From: Tribonema minus
Lineage: Eukaryota; Sar; Xanthophyceae; Tribonematales; Tribonemataceae
NCBI GenBank assembly: GCA_017506865.1
Contig: JAFCMP010000301.1
Span: forward strand, 558,001 to 622,000
Direction of reading: 5' to 3'
Length of the DNA stretch: 64,000 nt
In this document: positions 1-10,300 of the stretch, one piece after another
Numbering within the stretch: the stretch's first letter is position 1
Layout of the letters: each line of letters opens with the position of its first letter
Program-made: the position numbers and the translations under genes
The notes under the pieces: model-generated
Told to the model about the DNA's origin: nothing
Databases searched by the model: none
The model's input: only the letters and a program-made list of their open reading frames with translations

Positions 1-211
1 TGTGGCTGATCGAGTCAGCTTGTGTTGCAGTTTTGTTTTGCTGCCTTTCTTTGCACTGTGGACTGAAAACGTGTGCATGCTGTGTTGGTCAAATGCACAT
101 TGTGCGTTGGCATGCATGCATGAGCTTCGTTGTGGCATTTGCTGTGTTTGCAAAAAGTAACTGAGGGCTTAGGGAGCCCTTGTTTCAGTTGAGCTCATCA
201 AATTATATAAG
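1..211. repeat. Direct repeat, left copy (partner at 13,528-13,738)
   Basis: The first 211 bases recur in the same orientation at 13,528-13,738. I see only two substitutions (near 71 and 171). The match stops abruptly after a shared TATATAAG. It may extend left beyond the window, since it is already matching at base 1. The pair brackets the 13.3-kb segment that holds the inverted exon duplication, the tRNA-like repeats and the orphan gene. No coding function is visible. Confidence 0.9.
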
Positions 212-2149
212 GAATCAGGGTTCGCACTCTCTCAACACTCAGCTGACGAGGCTGCTGCACAATGTTGGACACAGCTGCTGCACATTGTTAACACCAGCCA
301 TCCTTAGAAAAAGGTCAGAAGCACACGTGTGAACTCAGCAAGTGACTGCCTGTCGCAACTGATAGCATACTGTTTCACCCTGACAGAGGTGCACGCGCGA
401 CATCAGCATTGAGGCCTGATTGAGCTGCAGCCATCTCTTCATGAGAGGCAAGTCATCTTGATGCAATTTTGTTATGAGAGCTTGAGGTTTCAGAAGTGTG
501 CCACACATTCAACAGATGAGGTATGCTTACAGTTTTATGTGGACATCGTTATCCTTGCAATCATGATTTATGCTGCACATCATTGTACGCAGGCAGTTGC
601 ATTGGTACCATCTCTAAGTGTACATGCAGAACTGTGCGCAACACTACCTCTGGCAAGCATATGCGAACAGGCTCGGAAGTTCACATCACAAAGGCTGCTT
701 GCCTGGCATGTGACAATTGCGGGCTTGCACGTATTACAGCATTTCTGAGAATTTGTTGCAGTACATTTACGAAGAAGAATGATTTCAACAGGCCTGCAGC
801 AGTACTGACCTTCCTGTACTGTGGCCCGCACGAGATCTGTACTGCAGGCGTGAGAAAATCAGTGCGCTTACTCGGTGTAATGGCATCTGTGCATATACAA
901 GATATCTGTCACATGCTCCAAAACGACATATGTATGATAGCAGGCACGCGCAGGATTGCCTAGCAGCGGACATATAGATGACCAAATTGGACATGTGTGG
1001 GGCGTGTCTCAGAATGTGGCGAGTCACGGGATTTTCACGTTCTTGTTCCAGAGAGGCTCGCATAGCCTTGCCGCCGCCACCACGGTCTATATCCTTATAG
1101 CGGCGATGTTGATGATCTCTGCCTTGGGCTGACCATCGGCAGCACGCTAGACCTGGTGACACCTGATGGCAGCGGCCCTGCAAAGTAGGGCAAGGCGAAG
1201 ACACACACCGATGTCAGCAGCCAACGCTGGCGACACAGGGCCCCTACCAGCACTAGCCAGAGCACGCCTGACGACATCAGCACAGCGAGCCTCATATCTA
1301 CTGGGGGCCAAGAGCTGCTTCAGATCAGAGCCTTGAGTGAGCCGAATTGCTTACTCCGCCGAAGTGCTTACTCTCGCGCGACTGCACGCCAACCAGCAGG
1401 CGGCAGGATGGCACTTGGCAGGTCCGTGCCCGTCTGAAAAATAAGATCAGCATAAATATATTGCATCTTGCTTCAAGGGTGCCTGCACTTTGGAGGTGAT
1501 CCTCCGAAGTGGCACCTCAGCGCTGTGCATTCATGTTGAAGTTTCATGTCGCACTGGTCCATCACTGCCAGTTTGAAATGCGTACTATGCATCTTCGAGG
1601 TATGGTATGGTGATCCACGTTGACCTTCTCGAGCGCCTTGACGATCAGTCACATCACAACATTGTTGCACCTTTTCAGCATCGGGCAACTGGACACTGCT
1701 CGGTGATCAGTGCAACAGCGCCGCTGCAGGGGCATGGAGGTGCTGCGTGCAATCCATCTACTTGGTGAGGGGCAAGCCATCCTTCTCAATGTCATACATA
1801 TATCATGCACACAGCAGTACAATCAGTATGAAATAGCGTCAAGTCCTTCACCCAGGAATGCAATCGCAGTGATGCTTGATACAATCTGCATGCACACACA
1901 CTTCGCATCGCTGCAGCTGCATATGCATATGCTAGCTAGCACCATGACATGCAAACCACCACGCATATGCAGCAGCGCATCATGACTCAGCAATGCCATG
2001 CGGCAGGAGTGGAGCCCCTGCATCGCACTTGAACGCCCAACGCTTGCGGCCATCGGCAATCAACTGATCAAGTCAACAGTTGCGCATTTCATGCCACTAC
2101 AAGTGGTATATTGAAAGCGCATAGGCAAATTGTGCTACGCTCATGCATT
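212..2149. other. Intergenic, no gene recognised
   Basis: Only short open frames on both strands, with no splice-bounded, family-like or biased coding stretch that I can defend. Composition is mixed, with many CATGCA-type words. The right end runs into C-rich tracts that belong to the duplicated exon region. Confidence 0.5.
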
Positions 2150-2257
2150 GTATGCACCCCCCCCCCTTGATGGCCATACCGCCATTTTGACCTCACCCTT
2201 CCCCCCCCCCCTCCCTTGCCCCCTCTCACCCCCCAACTGCGGCACACGCTAGCTCAG

Positions 2258-2716
2258 AACGCATTCCCCTTCTAGCAGCACCTGCACGCGCTGCAACACT
2301 TCTGTGCGGCGCAGGACAAAGAGGCTAGTGGCCTGCGTGCGCATCTGGGCCACCTGCCAGCCAGCCTTTTGAAAGAGCCCCCGGACCATGCCATCGCTCT
2401 CCACGTCAACGGCATGAAGGTGCTGGCGACCAAGTGCGCTGAGTCCGCGGCGGTACTGACGGACCAGGTGCATGAAAATGCTCAGGCTGCTGCACGGCGA
2501 GCGCGCGGCGACCACTTATCTGCATCCTGCCGACCGCTCAAGGCTGGTTACCAGGCTGCTAACGCCAGCGACCGGCGGCGGCCGCCACCTGTGCCGCCAC
2601 GACCATGCGCTGGACGCACTCCACAAGGCGGGCAAGCTGCTGGCCCAGCCTGACGCTGCCTCAGGGGAGCAGTCTGTGCCGGTGGTGAAGGAGAACCAGG
2701 CAGCTGTTGCTCAGCG
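2258..2716 (+). pseudogene. Exon-2 pseudo-copy, left arm
   Basis: Homologous to the orphan-gene exon beginning N-A-F-P-F-W-R-Q. Here the frame reads N-A-F-P-F-stop, then shifts after the D-H-A-I-A-L-H-V-N-G and L-A-T-K-C-A-E-S blocks. The motifs remain recognisable in successive frames, so this is decayed coding sequence. Confidence 0.85.
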
Positions 2717-2799
2717 GCCCGCGGCAGCTCCAGCGCGCTCAGGTGCAGCTGCAGCTGGTGCAGCAGTAATGGAGCTGTCTCCACTCCGAGCTGAGCAAC

Positions 2800-3241
2800 A
2801 GCTGCCTGGATGTCCTTTACAACTGGCTCGAACTGCTCCCCTGCCTCCAACAGCCTGCCCTCCTTCGTGTAGAGTGCGTCCAGCGCGTAGTCGTGGCGGT
2901 GCAGGCGGCAGTCGCCGTTGGTCGCGGACGTCAGCCACAGGGGCTGCGCCAACGGCATGGTGGCGAGCCTCGAGCGGTCGGTGGGGTGCAGGTAGGTGGT
3001 CGCCGCGCGCTCGCCGTGCAGCAGCATCTCCACCTGGTCCGCCAGGATCGCCGCCGACTCAGCGCACTTCGTCGCCAGCACGTTCGTGCCGTTGACGTGG
3101 AGGGCGATGGCGTGGTCCGGGCTCTTCCACAAGGCTAGCTGGCAGGTGGCCCAGATGCGAGCGCAGGCCGCCAGCCTCTTCGTCTTGCGCCACGCAGAAG
3201 TGCGGCACCGTCCGCAGCTGCCGCCAAAACGGGAAGGCGTT
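2800..3241 (-). pseudogene. Exon-2 pseudo-copy, right arm
   Basis: Closer to the functional exon than the left arm: after the frameshift it still encodes D-H-A-I-A-L-H-V-N-G-T and a long in-frame stretch (H-G-E-R-A-A-T-T-Y-L-H-P). A single-base deletion just before that block breaks the frame relative to the intact exon, and homology ends where the coiled-coil segment of the real exon begins to diverge. The G-rich + strand at 3,285-3,400 is the complement of its polypyrimidine tract. Confidence 0.85.
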
Positions 3242-3420
3242 CTGAGCTAGTGCGTGCCGCAATTGTGGGGGGTAGGAGTGGGCAAGATGGGGGGGGGGGG
3301 GGGGGCTTACAAGAGGGGCGGAGGGAGCTTGAAAGGTGGGGCGGGGAAGGGGGGGGGCGGGGGGGTGGGTGGGGGCGCTAGGGTGGGGGGCAGGCTTACA
3401 CTGCGTGGACGAAGCGCAGA

Positions 3421-4094
3421 TGTACCATGTGCTTTCAGCAAACCACTTTGCTGCAACTGTGATGGTCAGTGAAAGACGGCACGCGTCAGAGCAGTGCGCT
3501 TACCATTGGCGGCGGCATCAAGCACCAAAGGTGGCTATCGCAGAGAAGCTCGAGCAGCGGCTGGGGGGGTGGGATTTGAAACCCTTGTCCAAGCCCGTGC
3601 TGCATTTGTCAGGAGCACAACTCATGCTGCCGTGAGTTGCGCTCATATGCCATAAACTTTCGCCTGAAAAAAATCTTGCAGCCATAGTGTTGTACGCGTG
3701 CGCACACTTTTGGTGATGACGACGATCAAGTTGCCGTGCTTGACAGTCTTAGGGAGGCCGAGAGCTGAATCAAGCCGTGCAAATGCTTGGTGATGCTGAG
3801 CGCATCAAAGCTAGAGGCAAGGCGAATTGCTGCAAGCACATCTCGGTGTGGGACTCCCCAACGTCGGCTTCAACTCCCACTGGCGGGGAAAAACAGGAGG
3901 CGGGCGGTTGACTTGATGTTCCAACATTCTTCGACTGTCGCCTCTGTTGTAACAATGATACTGCAGTCGAAGAGCTGTGAATACTGTTGAGCTGCGTGAG
4001 TAAGGCATCAGGGATAGGGTTTGGGTAAGCCCTCACCCTGAACCTGTAGACGTCATGCACCCACCGCCAGCATCAGGCAGGGATGGTGTACACC
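3421..4094. other. Intergenic, nothing recognised
   Basis: No supported coding exon. Contains a GGGTTTGGGTAAGCCCTCACCC-like stretch near 4,015, one of many scattered CCCTAA/TTAGGG-related words in the window. Confidence 0.4.
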
Positions 4095-5775
4095 TCTCAT
4101 TGGCCGCCCATCACGTTCAAAAAGTCCATGCTGGCCGCTTGTGGCAACCCGAAAATGCCGGTCTGATATGGGGTGCCCCTAACAAACTACGCACTTTGCA
4201 ATGCCTGGTATGTGGCATCATACGTGTACAGGGCAGGGCGGCTAATGAAACTTGCATCCCTTGCAGGATGTTACCGGCATTTATGTAATGTACATACAGT
4301 AACATACATGTTCTTCGAAATTGTCAATGCAATTGCATCCAAACCTGAACTTTGTGCCGCATGGCTACATGACACGACATCGCATGCATGTTTCCTGGCA
4401 ACAACAGCAACAACAACTTGTTGAACAGGTGCTACTCAGGCTGCAGGGGCTGTAACAGCAAACCACTCTGCATTTTTGGTCGTTGGATAGTGACTGTCTG
4501 GTCGCGTGCTGTCCTACAGCGTCAGCACCCTCCCCTTTCGTGCTTTGATCGACTTGACTCAACCTGCTCTGCCCCTGCCCCCCCCCCCCCCTTGCTGTGG
4601 CACCTAGCCAAATGTGCCCCAACTGGGTAGCAGTATTCACGTTGCAGCTCTGCGTCCTTCGTGATCCCTGTGCAGTGACGTAAGTAAGAAGCAGGCAGCA
4701 ACAATCGGTCACATCAGGTTGATTGTGCATCTTGTGTGATGGCCGTGCACAAAACTGGCACTTGCTGCTGATCACTGCAGGCAGACTTGAAAATGCGTGA
4801 CGAGTGCATGACATGATTCTGATGTGATGCTGGGTTGCCCCGTGCTGAATACTTTAAAGAACATGCATATATGGAGCCAATGCTGTTCAGTGGTGACTGA
4901 GAAGGTTAGTCGCTGAAGGCTGGAGTGTGAGGCACAGAAGGTTTGCTCAACAGAACAAGCTGACGCGTCTGCCGCGTGCAAACAAAACTCATTGATGTGC
5001 TATGAACTGTAGTTCATTGGTACTACTTGGAGAATGCAACAGGTCAGGTGAATCGTGGTGCTGACGTCGCAGCAACTTGAAATCACAAGTGTTTGTGACT
5101 CACTACTCCCAAGTGTAACGCATCCTTAGCACAATCCCCTGTGAGCCAGAAACTGCTTGTTGAAAGGTAGAACATTGACATCACTACAGCTGCTGCAGCA
5201 AAAGTTGACATGCAACTAACAAGTCCACAGAGGAGTGTAAGGCCATGTGACGCAGTTCGCACGCAACAGAGGCGAGCGCAGAAATTGCCGGCACATGTCT
5301 CTTGCTCTACTGGGGGCTAAGGCTAACTCAAGCACAACTCAGACCCAGCATGTCATTTGACGCAACCAAAATTCAACACCAGTCAGGTCCAGATATTAGA
5401 CGTGCGCACAATATGATGTTTGAAGTATGGTACTTGCCTTCCGCAAAGGGGTGGTAGCCAGCTGCTGCTGCGGCAGCATCGCATTCTCAGTATGCCACAT
5501 CTCTGCCGCAGCTGTATCAGCTTTCCAGCACCTGCATAAAAATGGGGTGCGTGGTATGCATTCAATCAGCATCAACTAAAGCCAGCACCGAAGGCTTTTA
5601 TTAGAGTCATCAAGTAGTAGGAGCAAAGCATTACATGCCGGAGTTGGTGTCGTTCAGGGGCCCCTTCTTGTCATCGCTGGCACATGCACAGATGGGTAGA
5701 GGCAATATACAGGCAAATGGAGTGATACACGGAGCCCCTTGGTGGGCCCGGACACATGCAACTACACTTGTGATG
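4095..5775 (+). repeat. 1.7-kb dispersed repeat, copy A
   Basis: Several blocks reappear in the same order, as reverse complement, at 49,440-51,105. Pairs include 4,127-4,235 with 50,985-51,075, 4,390-4,720 with 50,505-50,830, 5,395-5,570 with 49,660-49,840, and 5,600-5,775 with 49,440-49,610. Shared words include ggtcgcgtgctgtcctacag. The copies differ by many substitutions and indels, so the duplication is old. No intact coding sequence and no clear terminal repeats are visible. Confidence 0.75.
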
Positions 5776-5796
5776 AACTCTGGAGCACCTTTATGA

Positions 5797-5821
5797 GTTG
5801 TTCCAAGCAGAGGCCGCTGGT
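5797..5821 (+). repeat. Short tRNA-Gly-related fragment
   Basis: A stretch beginning ttccaagcagaggccgctgg matches the 3' half of the anticodon arm and variable region of the tRNA at 13,896, and ends with the same gtgagatg seen at the end of the two longer truncated copies. Confidence 0.6.
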
Positions 5822-6152
5822 GAGATGGATGACTACTAGTAGACAAAGTGCTAGTACCAGTAATACTGTACTACCGGTACCTGGCGGGGACATCATGCTG
5901 CAGCGGCGCCAGTGACGGAGGTCCCAGTTGCACGGGTGTGTCAGCTAGCCTCTCAGTGGGGCTGCTGGCTGCTGCAGTCACTGTGCGGTGCGCTGCCCGC
6001 TTGGATGAGCAGTCAGGCGGTCCGGGAGTGGAGGCCACGAAGCAGCCTGTCAGTCACTGATCACGAGGTTGACTGCCACCTGCCACCTGTCAGAGCTGCA
6101 GACGGGGGTTGAAGAGGCGTGGGGAGCAGGGAGAGTATTAAAAAAATTTCTG

Positions 6153-6204
6153 GGGTACTTGGTGTAATGGCTCATCTCTGCTTTTCCAAGCAGAGGCCGC
6201 TGGT
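6153..6204 (+). pseudogene. Truncated tRNA-Gly pseudogene
   Basis: Matches bases 1-51 of the intact tRNA, but the anticodon loop has an extra T (TTTTCCAA, 8 nt) and the T arm and 3' acceptor strand are replaced by gagatg. It cannot fold as a tRNA. Confidence 0.8.
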
Positions 6205-6428
6205 GAGATGACAGCGCCCTGTGACTGCGCAATGCCATACTATCAGCAGGCCGTCGCTGAGTGGCAAGGCGGTGGTGCAGCTAGCGAACTTCAAGGTCCT
6301 GGCGTTCACCAACTCGAAGTCACCTGTCAGCTGCGTGGCAGCAGAATCTGACAGCCTGAGGCCTAGGCTGGGTCGGAGACAACACATGAGTCAAGGGCAT
6401 CATGGATGTGATGCAGAAAAGAGCAATG

Positions 6429-6480
6429 GGGTACTTGGTGTAATGGCTCATCTCTGCTTTTCCAAGCAGAGGCCGCTGGT
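6429..6480 (+). pseudogene. Truncated tRNA-Gly pseudogene, second copy
   Basis: Nearly identical to the copy at 6,153, with the same extra T in the anticodon loop and the same loss of the T arm. It derives from an already defective parent, not from independent decay. Confidence 0.8.
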
Positions 6481-6810
6481 GAGACAGACTCTTAGTACTA
6501 CTAGTAGTGCTGCCAGTGTGCTGCCCGCACCTGGTGTGGACATCATCATGCTGCGGCGGCGCCAGTGACTGAGCTCCCAGGTGCAGGGGTGTGTCAGCCT
6601 CGCAGTCACTGTGAGGCTGCTGGCTGCTGCAGTGCAGTGCGCTGCCAGCTGAGCTTGGAATCATTCAGGCGGCCCGGGAGTGGAGGCCACGAAGCAGCCT
6701 GTCAGTCACAGATCACGAGGTTGACTGCCACCTGCCACCTGTCAGAGCTGCAGACGGGGGTTGAAGAGGCGTGGGGAGCAGGGAGAGTATTAAAACGCTG
6801 CAGGATTTAT

Positions 6811-7391
6811 GGTCTTGTACCACTATATTTATGGAAATGATATTTATTTATAAATAACACATGCCCAGGGTCAGGTTTGACTGATAATTGTGGCTGCCGC
6901 ACGCGGCTGCTGACACGACTTAAGCAATGCAAGGCAAAACAAGCTGCGCCACGCCCACTTATCGAGATGCCCTGCAGTACTGCCGTTGTCATCAAAAGCG
7001 AGTCCGACAATTACCAATCGCGATGCGTTGACTCCGTGAGACTCAGTGCGCTGCACTGCACATCATGAGCGCTTTTGTGCCTGTCACAGAGCACTTCATC
7101 GCGCACCAGTGATGAGATTTCTCCACCGCCACGAGTGTTGCCAACGTCACTAGGAAGAACGCGCGCTACAGGCAAGTCACACACTCGAACTTCACTTGCA
7201 AATTCTTCTTCAACCCGCCAAAAAGAAGATCAGAACTTGGTTAGGAGGCCCAGCACCAGAGCACACGCATAGACTTGACGCCGCGCGCGATGGGGAGGCT
7301 AGAACTGACCTCCGCTTAGATTTGGCACCATCGGCGGCGCGCTGCATTACAGCTACACGCCAAAATCCTATCAGTTGAAGGCCAGGTAGAC
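6811..7391. other. Upstream region of the orphan gene
   Basis: An AT-rich stretch at about 6,826-6,862 (tatttatttataaataaca) is followed by GC-rich DNA leading into the first exon. No separate gene is supported. The promoter and 5' UTR of the gene starting at 7,392 probably lie here, but no definite element can be named. Confidence 0.4.
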
Positions 7392-10300
7392 ATGCAGCCT
7401 GCAGGGCACCCTGATGGCAGCGCTCCAGCCAAGCGCCGCAAGGTCAAAAGTGGTCGCAGTTCAGCATCGGCCAGCGCTGACGGCACAGGCGACGCCAGCT
7501 TCAGCCCGGGCGCGCCTGAATACCTCTTTGCAGCCGCCCTTGAAGCTGCCCAGGAGACCCGAGTTGCCCAGCCCCTGGGTCCCGCGGCAATCAGGCTGCA
7601 CGCCCGTCTCGCGGAGCTGCACGCCAGCCAGCTGGCGCACAGGCTTTGGCACAACGGGAGGAACGCCGCTGTCTCTACGCAAATCAACAAGAGCAAGCGA
7701 TGGTCCTTTAAGGGGGACAATCCTCACTTCGGAGGGGACCCTGGCACATCCAGCATGTGCATTGCCACTGCGCTGACGGCGCTGGGGTGCTCGCAGGCGT
7801 CGGCGACCACATTGCTGCCTGGAGGGCTCTGGCGCCCATGCGACATTGCCCTGCTGCCCGTCCCCGCGCTCAAGCAGGGGATGGACGACATGGGGGCGGG
7901 AAGCCTGCGTGCGCTCGGCGGCAGCCGTGTGTGGGTGCTGGAGCTGTGCGCGCGGTGCATGCTAGATGACACCACCACCGCGCAGTACAGGGGCAGCCGC
8001 CCATATGTCGAGGCGTGCTTTGCTGCGTGCGAGGAGTTTGCGCGCAGTGAGGAGTGCAGGCGCATGCGCGCGCAGGTGCTGCAGCGCTACCTACAGGCGC
8101 TGCAGCAGCCTGGCGGTGCTGCTGCGGAGCCAGTGCCGCCAGGCTCCGCCACTGAAGACGAGATCGCCTCTCGGCAGCAGCAGTTTGCGGCGCAGCACTG
8201 CGTACACGCAGTAGAGCTCGCCAGAGCGGCGGCGGCGGAGTTCAGGTCTCCTGGCAGCAGCGCGCTGGCGGAACTTGAAGGCCCCCTCCTCAGAGGCGCC
8301 ACAAGCGCCGCAGCTGCCGCCGCCACTGCTGCTGCTGCTGAGCCTGCCGCCGCCGCCGCCGCCGTCAACGTCGCGCCCCCCATCGGCAGCACTGTCGCCG
8401 CCGCTGTCGCCGCCGCTGCCGCCGGCGCTGCCGCCGCCGCCGCCGTCAACGTCGCGCCCCCCATCGGCGGCGGCGCGGCCGCCGCTGCGCCCGACGCCGC
8501 CGTCAACATCGCGCCCCCCCTCGGCGTCGCCGCTGCTGACAGCAACGCTATCGAGGTGGCGCTGCGCCAGAAAAGAGACGAGCTCTGCGTCCGCAGCGGC
8601 AACATTACGGCGGCAGACCTGCGCAGCCTGTCGACGGGGCAGCTGCGCCAGAAGGCGGCGGAGGGGCGCGTCACGCGCACCTACTTCCTCTGGATAGAGA
8701 ACAAGCAGTTCGGGCCGGTCTTCATTGCGCCGGAGCCCGCGACGCTGATGCGCGATATTCTCGCTGCGCTGCTGGGCGTGGCGCGCTTCAAGGCCAGCCT
8801 GGTGGACGCTGCAGACGACATCCTCGTCCTGCTTGGGCTGTTCGCTAGCACGGCGGACCTGGCGCCGGCGGCGTCGCGCGCCGGCGCGGCGGCGGGGCGG
8901 CAGACGCACGCGGGGCACCACCTTCGCGGGCGCGGCAGCGACATTCTCGAGATCGTGCTGGAGGGGGCGAAGGCGTTGGTGCGGCAGGGGGGGCAGAATG
9001 CTGCAGCCTGGGGGGTGGTAGTGGAGCTCGTCGAGCACGTCATCACCTTGACCAAGGGAGCGGTCGCGGCGGCCATGCGCGCGGAGCTGTGCCTGGCCGC
9101 CGCGCGCCACGCATCTACGCAGGCGGAGACGGTGCATTTCGCTAGACTGGACGAGGTGAGCACGTGATGGCCGCAGCGCTGCTGTGTGTAGTGTCACACG
9201 GTTGTGCCATAATATTATTCACTGGATTTGAATCGCAGACCGCCCATTCCGCTCGTTTTTGGAATAAATCTGGACGAGGTATGTACATGATGGCTGCAGT
9301 GCAGTGCTCCTGTTCATTCTACAGCTATTGATTCGTTTTTTAATGGCATATGATACCTTGAAGTACAATGCATGTTTGATATGATGTTATGTGGTTTAAA
9401 CCACCTTGAACCTGTCAAGTGTTGTGAAGATTAGTTGCGCGCAGCGTCATGTACCTGCATGAGTGCTAGCATTATGGTATGGATAATACTATAGAAGTAC
9501 ATACATATGTAGGAATCCAACGATCGGGTAATACTATACATAGATAGCATCTTGTGCAGTGGGCGCACTGACAGGTGCTGCACACCGCTGCGTCATCAGC
9601 GCAATGCCACCTCTGCAGAAAAACACAGGGGTCCAGCGTGCAGCAACTTCCATTCTGAAAACGCAAACTTGAAGTCCTCAGCTTCAACATTGTACATACA
9701 CCACGCATACAGCACAACCAGTCTGAGAGTGTAGTAGCATCAAGTACTGTACCTGAGGAGTGCACCGAAAGGCTTGCGCTGCTGCCTGACGCAACGCGCG
9801 TGCACACACGTAGCTTGCACTGCTGCAGCTGCATGTCGGATAGGGTCACCATTGCGTGTGCATACATGCAGTTGCGCTACAGTATCCAGCAATGTCATTG
9901 GCAGTGGCAGTGGCACTTGAATGCTTGTGCACATTGTTGTCCTGGCGCCGTTCATTGCGTGCCATCAGCGTGGTGCTGCTGCTGCTGCTGCTGCGTATGG
10001 ATAGAAGGACATGCGCCATCTGGCGCTGCATCTATACTATGTTGTTGAAGATAAGCATGTTGATAAGCCCCAATGCAGCAGCGCTCAACAGAAAAGTCAG
10101 CTGAGTCTAAGTTCTGAGCGGATGAGATTGCTGCGCCGCCCTTTTCATTTATGCATTAAATCTTGAAGCACAAGGACCATCTGCGCTTCAATCATGCAGC
10201 ATGTGCCACCCTGACCCTTCCTACTCCCCCCGATGTACCCCCTTCCCCCTTGCCCCCCTTCCCCCCCTTCCCCAACCGCGGCACGCGCTCAGAACGCCTT

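Larger units (their letters stand above)
2150..3420. repeat. Imperfect palindrome: two head-to-head pseudo-copies of orphan-gene exon 2
   Basis: The left arm runs + from 2,258 to about 2,716. The right arm runs - from 3,241 down to about 2,800. Both match exon 2 of the gene at 7,392-12,645 (10,293-10,982). Each arm keeps the C-rich polypyrimidine tract and terminal ag that precede the real exon, so this is a genomic duplication and not a retrocopy. The left arm has a stop where the real exon encodes W-R-Q (TTC TAG). The right arm has a 1-nt deletion in the E-E-R-P-D region that breaks frame. The arms converge on a loop of roughly 85 nt around 2,717-2,800, starting from mirrored gcagctgttgctcag/ctgagcaacagctgc. 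A transcript across it could fold into a hairpin of about 450 bp. Confidence 0.85.
5870..6810 (+). repeat. Repeat family containing truncated tRNA-Gly copies
   Basis: Three partly overlapping units share blocks such as ggttgactgccacctgcca and gaggcgtggggagcagggag. In two of them the block leads into a tRNA-like sequence (6,153-6,204 and 6,429-6,480); in the third (ending about 6,800) it does not. The same flank precedes the intact tRNA at 13,896, so 5' flank and tRNA were duplicated together. Confidence 0.75.

Noticed and set aside
2548-3132. 194-codon open frame on the minus strand as a gene of its own
   Set aside because: It is the frameshifted pseudo-copy of orphan-gene exon 2. The second half reads through the opposite arm of the palindrome, so the frame is a by-product.
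8091-9197. 368-codon minus-strand open frame
   Set aside because: Antisense shadow of the GC-rich, Ala-rich first exon of the orphan gene; low-complexity and without splice or family support.
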